Notes under the pieces: model-generated
The model's input: only the letters and a program-made list of their open reading frames with translations
Database searches by the model: none
Told to the model about the DNA's origin: nothing
Part shown: in pieces, positions 21,001 to 28,199 of the stretch
Layout of the letters: each line of letters begins with the position of its first letter
Numbering within the stretch: position 1 is the stretch's first letter
DNA from: Condylostoma magnum
Lineage: Eukaryota > Ciliophora > Heterotrichea > Heterotrichida > Condylostomatidae
Direction of reading: 5' to 3'
Assembly: GCA_920105805.1 (NCBI GenBank)
Contig: CAKKTI010000224.1
Coordinates: 1 to 28,199, forward strand
DNA: 28,199 nt
Position numbers and translations under genes: made by a program

Positions 21001-21647
21001 ACGGTGCCAGGAGTACAAACACTGCTAGAAGACTCTAAACTACTGTAATATCCACTCAATTTTCATGGATTATCCCAGCCTAACGTTACCTAGACTCTCC
21101 GACTCCCCAAGAAGAGGTAAATTTGACTACAAAGTAATAAGAGGTTATAAAGCAAGAAATAGCCTCTCTTTCTATAGTTGCAGAGCCTAAATTTACTCAC
21201 TCAGTGATTCAAAAGTCCTCATACACTGCACCTACCTGGACCTCAACTCCTACAGTACTGGAAGTGAATGAGTACTCTGTTTAAATACAAGCCTAAGTAA
21301 GTACTGTTGGTGAGTATTGTGGGGTGTGCTTGGACTATTCACCTACTACTTCCTTAAACCACAATTAGATTCTAGAGTAACTGAATGAACAGAATCAACA
21401 AGCTAAAGGAAACTGCGTCAAAGTGCGTAATACAGAGGCATTGACTAATTTGACTATTATGTTGGATAATGATAATATACAATACACCTGCTACTTCATG
21501 GCTTATAACGACTATCCTCTATGGCCGGACTACGTTAGCTACACTGAGACTCCCATTGCAAGTTTAACTGTTTCTACTACGGCTCAGGATAATGATTTCG
21601 CAGTCATTCATTACATCGGAATGGTTTTACTGGTTTTATTAATTTAG
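15099..21647 (+). CDS. Giant repetitive cell-surface protein, probably GPI-anchored
   Basis: One uninterrupted frame gives 2182 residues. Residues 1-20 are a signal peptide (MVRLVILLCLIFLGSSKVI). The C-terminus ends in a bare hydrophobic tail (FAVIHYIGMVLLVLLI) right at the stop, as in GPI-anchor signals. The body is rich in Thr, Ser, Asn and Asp with many N-x-S/T sites and little charge, as expected of extracellular beta-sandwich repeats. A recurring motif, P-x-x-G-G-x-I-x-I-x-F/I-P, starts near residues 69, 346, 952, 1102, 1240 and 1385, several followed by a Cys pair. A segment near 1936-2030 (SFTGDINDKVMENLQ...RRLQTTVIS) resembles the SEA-like stretches of other ciliate surface proteins. 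Adhesion, mating or surface-coat roles are possible; no ligand can be named. The stop is TAG 21645-21647, with TAG TAA in frame 9 nt later. Confidence 0.9.
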
Positions 21648-21663
21648 ATAAGTATTTAGTAAA

Positions 21664-22830
21664 ATGGACAGATTTAATAGTTTAGGGAAATTAGGAGTGC
21701 AGATGGGGTTATAAAGGATAAGAAAGGCAGCAAGGGTGCTAGGAAACCCTGAGAATCATGGAAGAGTAGTGCACATTGCAGGCACTAATGGTAAAGGCTC
21801 GGTTGCTTATAAAACGGAGTATGGGTTAAGACTACAGGGCTATAAAACTGGCATGTTTGTATCACCTGCTATAGGAAATCATAATACTTCTTTGATGTTA
21901 AATGGAAATTATGTAAACTAGTCAAAATTTGTTGATGTTTTTAACACAATTGATAGTTAAGTACAGGATTTAGGGCTTACGCAGTTTGAGATGTTGACTC
22001 TTATTGGATTTTACATGTTTTGGAAAGAAGGAGTAGAATATTCTGTTATAGAGGCTGGACTTGGAGGGTAGGATGACTCAACTAATATAGTGGCTCCGTA
22101 TTTAAGCTGTATTACTCAGATTGATTTTGATCATGTGGGTGTTTTAGGCAATACTCTAGAGTAGATAGCAACACATAAAGCTGGAATTATAAAGCCAGGT
22201 GTTCCTGTGGTTCTGGGCCCTGATGCTAATATGAAAATTATATATGACATAGCAGAGCAGTAAAAATCTAAAGTAATTCAAGTAAATTGTCAAAATGATG
22301 ACTTTGATTTCACTAATAGTCAAATTGCGAAAACAGTACTCCAATACTGTAATATAAGTGAGCCGAATATACAGAAAGCTGTTTCCATACGTCCTCCTTT
22401 AAGATTTTAGTAATTTCAGTATAATAAAGCCACTATAATAATTGATGTAGCACATAATCCAAAAGGAATGCTGTAGCTAGTAAAAAAGCTATAAAATACC
22501 TTTCCAATACAAAAAGCTCACTTTATTGTAGGATTTAGTAAAGATAAAGATATTAAAGCTTGTCTGAGTATTTTAAACTAAATCAATACAAAAGTGAGCT
22601 TTGTTGGTGGAAACCATCCACGGTTGGAAACTGCTGAAAATATACTAGCGGTATCCAAAGAGTTTACAAATTTACAAATACAACATATTGGACAAGTAGG
22701 ACTAATAATACAAGAGTGTATAAAATGTCTTGATAATTTAGTAGTAATTTGTGGAAGTTTTTATATAATGAAAGATGTAACACAAGAACTGAGAAATTAC
22801 GGAATTGAAGTTAAATTACCTATAGATTAG
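21664..22830 (+). CDS. FPGS: Folylpolyglutamate synthase / dihydrofolate synthase (FolC family)
   Basis: The 388-residue enzyme adds glutamate to folates (and may make dihydrofolate from dihydropteroate), using ATP. Family motifs are clear: VVHIAGTNGKGSV (P-loop, residues 36-48), GMFVSPAIGNHN, EAGLGGQDDSTNIV, ITQIDFDHVGVLGNTLEQIA, HKAGIIKPGVPVV, and the C-terminal domain signature IIIDVAHNPKGM. Length is slightly short of the usual 420 or so. The start ATG 21664 lies 16 bp after the surface-protein stop, and only 1 bp after that gene's backup TAG TAA, so it is the last member of the head-to-tail run. The stop TAG 22828-22830 appears to overlap the end of the convergent SET gene. Confidence 0.95.
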
Positions 22831-25819
22831 ATATATCTTGATTTAAAAATATTTTATTTTCCGGCAATACAATATACAAAAGATTATCCGGTTTTTTACT
22901 GCACGTGATGATATAATCTGCCTTGTCTTTAACTTAAGGCTGAGTTTGTACTGAGTTTATATGTTATTATGAGTCCTCTTTTTCTGTGTCTATAAAAATC
23001 TTAGCTTTATTAATTCCTTCAAAAAACGATTTAAGGCGAATTTGTGTATCAAAGGAAAATTAAGGGTTTTCTAGCTCATTGCAATATGAAAGAGGATATA
23101 CTAAGTATTTTTAAAATTCATTGATTTCTAATACATTTTCAAGGGAATATTAAAGTATACGGTCTTTTAGGATGTTTTCATATTCATTGTCTTAGCAAAA
23201 GTAAAGGTTTTATAATTTTTCACAAAGGGATTAATCGAATGATACTCTTGAAACTGGTTTGTCTATTGCACTATTGAAGAAAAATTCACTGAAATGCTTT
23301 ACTGCCTATAACGCTTGTTTTTTACTCATTTCAATATTTCTTAAGAATGTGTTTATTTAATCAGAGCTTTCACATAGTCTCAAAATGTATACTACATATG
23401 AGTTATCAGAGTTTACTTTGGTCAATATTTTGTGATAATAAGTACCTACTAATTAGTTCTTTTTATAATCTATATCAATGATATTACTTACATATAAATC
23501 CCAGTATTTGATAGATTTACTTGTTTAAAAAATATAATCTTCAATAAATTTTAAGTCTCTGTCTAATACAAACTTTTCTATGCAATGTGTGTAATTAACT
23601 ATATTTTTGATAATATGGCGATATATCTAGCTTTGGATGTAGATAAGATTCAATTAAAGACTTTAGTTTCCTTATTATTGTGAACACTCCTTAAAAATCT
23701 TTTGAAGACTATACAATATAATTTCCCATCTTCCAATGATATTCACAGTCATATATTTTCTCGGAGGTGTCGGTTTGTTTAATTCAACTACAACATTACC
23801 GTCCTAAAATCTGTTTGACACTCTTCTAAATAAATTTGGTTTCATTCTGTTGAGTATATGATAAGTGTTATGAGGCAATAGAAAGCAATAAGTGTGCAGA
23901 TTAGTGCTATTTCGTTTTACCCAGATTTCCTAGTCGATTAAATTATTGAATTATTACACTTCCCCATTTTGCCCAATTATACAAATTTTATACTCCTTTC
24001 TATGATACTGGTAAAAAGGATGCACTGATTCTAGGAATATTGATTATTTCGACTCCTTTATATCCACTGCAAACTGGTATTAAGCATGAAGTTTTTTCAG
24101 TCTTTTTAGGAAGCTGTGTATTTCGTATTTGTTAACATAATATACCTTTATGACTAATTAATCTGTTATTTAGGCAATATGAATAGCCGCCTTTTGTACA
24201 TTTTCACTTAATCCTTCAATATGCAATACTGCTAGTTATTCTAATGCAAAAATCTAATCATTATTGAGTTACTTTTAATATTCTATTTAAACATTGAATT
24301 AGTTTTATAAATCAGCTAGTTTTTCATCTTAGCCTCCCATTAAATACCTAATAAAAATTGAAGGAACATCTAACTTAATAATTTACTCATCTTAATCAAT
24401 TTCCATCTAATTTTACTCATTACTCAACGACCTTATCAACTGCAAACTATAGTCTAAGTCACTTGATCTTATAGTCAACTCATAATCTTAATTATCATTA
24501 ATTTATCTCCATACTAGCTTAATCCCTTATTGTGTAATAGTGTCCATCTGTCCTCTAAGAGCTTCAATTTCTTCCCTGTTCAAAAATATTTTATCCTCTT
24601 ACTAATCATTCTCAAGTACTATTGGCTCCTATTCATCAATTTAGTCCTGAAGTTCATCCTAGTCCTCCTCCTTATCAACCTCTTCCTAATCAACCTTTCT
24701 GGATATTTTCAAGCATCTATTACAGTACCAATTATTATCCGGCTGTTTCTCTACAGGTTTAATACATTTCATATGGTAAGCAAGCTTACATTGATGGCAG
24801 TTTATCAATTTCTTAGAGCCAACATACTCCTTGCATATTATACACTTTTTGTTATTGTATTCCACAATTCCTAAGTACTCTCTACAATTCCAGCTGCCGC
24901 ATAGACACTTAGTCAATGTAGTTTTATGCATGTCAAATTTGTAGTCAAAGGTCAACTCCTCGTCCTTAACTATATTCCTCTTAGCAAATATTCCTATACA
25001 AATTTCACCAAGTACATTTCATTTCTAAGTCTCACAGTTAGGATCACAACTATGGTTAATGAATCTCGCCAGATTTCCCTTTTAAGTAGGATCAATTACC
25101 TCGTTTTAAGCTGTGCTCATTAGATAAGTAGAGGACTGATGTCTATACTTTTAAAGTCTTTTTCATCCTATACTGCTGTCTACTCTGTATATTTCTCCTA
25201 CATATTATATAATAAAGGTCCCCTTCATTATATTCTGCCCAGCTGCAAGTCCCCAACCTCTGTTTTCTGTTTATATTGGATATACTTAAGCATGCAAATT
25301 CATCTAAAACCGTCTGTTAGTACATTTATTTTACGCGGGACAAGTTTCTATATGGCATTCAGTGAACAGTTATTTGTTAAGACATCTTCTACCACAGCCA
25401 ATTGTGTAGTATTTCTTGTACTTCCCAGAAAGTAACTTATACGGAGGCTTACAAGTGCAAATCATAGTCTCCCCTGGCAATTGCTTATTAGGCTTCCTCT
25501 CCAAGTAAATGCTCTTTTTAATGTTTTTGTAAACTTTTAAAGATTTGTTGAGGAGCTTGTTGCGATAGTTGATTACTTAGTGTGGATGATTGGTACCCTG
25601 TGTAGAAATTACCCTCAGTTCTTCTTCTCTCAAGTATTCTTTTAGCTCTATTATATCCTCGGAAAGGGTTGGCGGATCTTTCTAGGCTCCTTCTTGCTCT
25701 GGCTGAGTTTTCTTTATAAGGTAGATGATCTGTTGACGGAAACTCATTGATTGCACGTTTTGGTTCTTGTTCTGCTAGCTAAATATATTGTCATTATCAC
25801 TGTATTTAGTGTTTTCCAT
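22820..25819 (-). CDS. SET-domain histone methyltransferase with AWS, post-SET, PHD and KH-like domains
   Basis: The 999-residue protein resembles NSD/ASH1/SETD2 lysine methyltransferases, which act on histone H3, often K36. In order: an N-terminal basic region (1-117), an AWS cysteine cluster (121-166), the SET core (about 175-295) with RGWGLAA, GNLARFINHSCDPNC, ETQKW and ELTFDYKFD, post-SET CLCGSWNC (305-312), and a PHD finger (326-369: CIIC, CHQC, H349, C352, WYCNRC). An acidic linker follows. About 480-552 look like a KH domain (KLDVPSIFIRYLMGG, then IEGLSENVQKAAIHIAQI), suggesting RNA binding. The rest is unrecognised. In ETQKW the Q is TAG and the W is TGA (25021-25019). The end TAG 22822-22820 overlaps the FPGS end by 11 bp; a TAA at 22936 would shorten it. 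The start is ATG 25819. Confidence 0.92.
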
Positions 25820-25901
25820 ATTATTTGGTAAAAATAATTATGGAATTTTAGCCAAAATTTATGGATAGATTTTGATTATTCCGGGTGTGAGTAGAAAGCT
25901 T

Positions 25902-26390
25902 ATGATTTATGCAGGAAAACTGAAGAATTTAATGAAAATTTATAAAGAAATGTTATCAAGATAATATTAAACTCAAATATATGAAAGCTTGTGGAATATG
26001 GTAAAGTAAGGATTTAATGAAGGAACATATGCATATAATAAAAGATTTTATTGTAGTTAATATATTTTAAAGTTATTGAAACTAATAAAGAACTACCTGG
26101 TGAATTGTATAGTAACTATGTATGTTACAAATCGGGACTATAAATACACTTTAGTTACTTTACATATTGCCATGAATTAATATACCTTTTGCACATTAGA
26201 ATGACAGGAAGATTTAATAGGCTGGTATGCATATTAAAGCATCTTCTATACAATCTAAGGATTTCTCAATATACTGAAAGTAATCAGTATATCTATTGAA
26301 TTAGTTAAAGAAACTACTGCTTTATTATGATATTTCCTAACTTTACTCCTTGAATATCCAAAATCTATATATCTTCTTTATCTTAATTAA
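25902..26390 (+). CDS. Possible small hypothetical gene
   Basis: From ATG 25902 a frame of 162 residues begins with a basic helix (MIYAGKLKNLMKIYKEMLSRQ), continues with Tyr/Leu-rich sequence, and ends with strongly hydrophobic stretches, at TAA 26388-26390. It fits the spacing of this genome: 82 bp from the SET start on the other strand and 41 bp before the next plus-strand gene. No domain is recognised. Another frame from ATG 25861 is also open but has an improbably high Trp content. Because every frame is open in this code, the call rests on composition and spacing only; the 612-bp region may simply be a divergent spacer. Confidence 0.33.
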
Positions 26391-26431
26391 ATATACACTT
26401 CTATTACTATATATTTCTCCTTCTACCAATA

Positions 26432-27520
26432 ATGTCAAGCAAGAAGAAAAAGAATAATAAAGGGCAGATAAATCAATTTACTAGGCCCAAATACCCTATA
26501 ATATGCAAAGATTTTACTTTAGATATATGTAAATCTGTAAATTGCCCTTAAATGCATGCTTTTAACTACTCCCAAAACATATAAAAGGTTGAAGTTGTAC
26601 AAACAAATACACAAATTTACTAAGTATGCTAAATAAACTCAACCTAACTAGCCCTAGTAACAAAGGACAACTTACAAATATATGACCTGCACTAAAACAC
26701 AGCCCTGCAGTCAATAACTACTCCAGGAATGATTACTTGTTTATCATACACTCCTCAATACCCAAACGGAGCTAGCTTATTATTATTCGGAGGTAGAAAC
26801 AATGACACTCCTCTATTCGGATTTGTTTCTACTTTGAACCCTTAGCCAAGTATAATACAAACACAGCATATAAAAGAGATAACACATATAAACTTTTCCC
26901 ATACATCTCATATTCTTACAGGAGATATAGAAGGCTTGGTAATTATATGAAGTTATGAGGACAATTAAATAGTTGCAAAGTAGGTTTTAACTCCTGAGCC
27001 TATACTTACATCAAGGATTTAAGGATTAGATGTATTAGGCAATTTTCTACTGGCATCGACCCAAAATGGAACTGTACTGGGATGATAGATAGATTTTTAA
27101 AACAGTACTAACTTGTTTCTACAGTCATTACAGCCTGAGCATTAAGGAAGAATAGTGTAAAGCTGGGTTTTAAATGGATAATACTACATAACGTTAGGAG
27201 TTGATGGGAAATGCTACAGTTGAGATTCCTTAAACAACTGATAATGTGTATTATCTTTAGATTTAAAAGAATTTTTAAAAGCTAATATCAATCATTACTG
27301 CATTGTACCTGATTTGAGTAACAATTATTATATTATAGGAGCTATGAACAAAGGAATGATTGCCTAGATTCAGATTAGTCCTCAGACATAGTTTTTAGGT
27401 ATTGCTAAAGTCGTTAACAATACAGAAATAGTAAAAATAGTTCCAGCATAGATAGAGGGATAATAATACTTCTATATAATTAATAAATCAGGAGAAATAA
27501 GAATATTTAGATTTATTTAG
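26432..27520 (+). CDS. CCCH zinc finger plus WD40 repeat protein
   Basis: The product has 362 residues. A Lys/Asn leader precedes one CCCH finger (C25-x7-C33-x4-C38-x3-H42), usually an RNA-binding module. From about residue 52 to the end run WD40-type beta-propeller repeats, visible as blocks such as ITHINFSHTSHILTGDIEG then LVIIWSYEDN, FLLASTQNGTVLGWQID, and YYITLGVDGKCYSWDSLNNW. Several of the repeat tryptophans are TGA, in the expected blade positions. The CCCH-WD40 order resembles the plant ZFWD proteins and suggests an mRNA-binding scaffold; this is inference. The stop TAG 27518-27520 abuts the stop of the convergent gene; another TAG follows in frame at 27527-27529. Confidence 0.86.
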
Positions 27521-28039
27521 CTAGTATAGAGATTTGACTCGTTTTTTAAATAATCTGTTACTTTTAATCTTTCTTAAATGCTGACGCCATATATCTCTTC
27601 CTTTTTTCTAGCCAAATCGCTGCAAAGGCCCCGTATTTATAAACTTCCCGGTAATTTCTTCCTTTATATTGTTATAATCATAAGGCTAAGGCTTAATTTT
27701 CTAGTTTTCTAAGATCCTGCTCTTCCTTCGTTTCTCCTTTTATAATATTTTGTATTCTTCTATATTCTTACTATAATATTCAACAAAGCTCCCAGGACTA
27801 TTATATTTCATTTCTGCTCTAGTATTGCCTAAATCAGCTAGAATATCATCGATATTATTAGTATTAATCACGCCCACTGATGATTTAGTAAAGGATTTTG
27901 TAGTTTCTAGTACATTAGGTGATGATAGTTTCCTATTTCTTATAAAAGTTCCATTAGAGTACGTTGAATCTCGTCTTTGAATTGATTAATAGTCAACACT
28001 GCGCCTTGATGTTTGACTGAAGTTTGATCCCATACTCAT
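27521..28039 (-). CDS. Hypothetical basic protein, possibly 5' extended
   Basis: No family is recognised. From ATG 28039 the product has 172 residues: a Ser/Arg/Asn-rich disordered first half (MSMGSNFSQTSRRSVDYQSI), then a helix (FVEYYSKNIEEYKILQKEKRRKSR) and a basic end (NTGPLQRFGQKKGRDIWRQH). The stop TAG 27523-27521 is back to back with that of the CCCH-WD40 gene. The same frame continues upstream with protein-like sequence, an in-frame ATG at 28105, and no ATG beyond that before the window edge, so the true start may be 28105 or outside. Bases 28040-28199 hold nothing else I can support. Confidence 0.52.
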
Positions 28040-28199
28040 GAAGGAAGGAAGGGTTAGGATTGACTTGAAATTTCAGCCATTGTTTTTCTAAATCTATTTG
28101 ATCATTTAGTAGTCTTGGGACTTCTTAGGCTTAGAGGCATTTATTATAGATAATCTTATTACATTGTAGGCTATATAACATCTGTAACAAATTGATGGA

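Noticed and set aside
15099-21647. The surface gene as several separate smaller genes
   Set aside because: All pieces lie in one frame from signal peptide to C-terminal anchor with continuous composition. No internal segment has its own leader and terminal spacing.
24530-24874. Hydrophobic plus-strand frame resembling a membrane protein
   Set aside because: It is the antisense of the PHD finger and acidic linker of the SET gene, whose motifs are unmistakable.
22820-25819. TAA/TAG read as Glu, as in Blastocrithidia
   Set aside because: The codons sit on conserved Gln, not Glu: the Q of NCETQKW in SET and of GDITSQ, VDQ and LAQF in Mpv17.
1-28199. Very short (15-16 nt) heterotrich introns
   Set aside because: I found none needed: all recognised genes, including those of 3.0, 3.1 and 6.5 kb, keep one frame throughout.
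1-28199. tRNA genes, telomeric repeats, transposons or virus-derived elements
   Set aside because: I saw no tRNA box A/B pairing, no telomere-like tandem repeat, no terminal inverted repeats, and no transposase, reverse transcriptase or capsid motifs.

Overview
The window looks like macronuclear DNA of a heterotrich ciliate with a genetic code like that of Condylostoma (NCBI code 28). It is AT-rich, gene-dense and needs no introns. All three standard stop codons occur inside clear genes as sense codons. TGA falls on invariant tryptophans: the DWG of a CK2 kinase, the W after DHHC in a palmitoyltransferase, the W of NCETQKW in a SET domain, and a Myb tryptophan. TAA and TAG fall on invariant glutamines: NCETQKW, and the GDITSQ, VDQ and LAQF sites of an Mpv17 protein. 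Genes nevertheless appear to end mostly at TAG or TAA, so termination must depend on context. Species is inferred, not proven.

Layout, left to right: C-terminus of an unknown plus gene; DHHC palmitoyltransferase (-); small hypothetical (-); Mpv17/PMP22 protein (+); hypothetical (-); small coiled coil (+); mitochondrial gamma-carbonic-anhydrase-like protein (-); CK2 alpha (+), with 22 bp between the last two start codons; ankyrin-AGC kinase (-); weak hypothetical (-); Myb protein (+); ambiguous AT-rich stretch; long coiled-coil TSNAXIP1-like protein (+); coiled coil (-). Then comes a head-to-tail plus-strand run: Q-rich repeat protein, NOSIP, a 2182-residue surface protein, and folylpolyglutamate synthase, with 12 to 16 bp between genes. 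The right end holds a SET-PHD-KH histone methyltransferase (-), a possible small gene (+), a CCCH-WD40 protein (+) and a hypothetical (-).

The genes form no single pathway; they are housekeeping, signalling, ciliary and chromatin functions packed closely. The notable biology is the architecture. Three convergent pairs have stop codons 21 to 25 nt apart, one pair abuts in a TAGCTA palindrome, and one pair seems to overlap. Two neighbouring gene junctions share an identical 16-nt sequence that runs in frame from the upstream stop to the next start. NOSIP and the surface protein lie in the same frame, separated only by TAG and TAA.

Limits: because no codon is a dedicated stop, all six frames are open everywhere, so open length proves nothing. 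Recognised families are secure. Unrecognised genes rest on composition, an ATG and spacing, and are scored low. Exact 3' ends are choices among in-frame stop codons. I saw no tRNA or rRNA gene, transposon, virus-derived element or CRISPR array.
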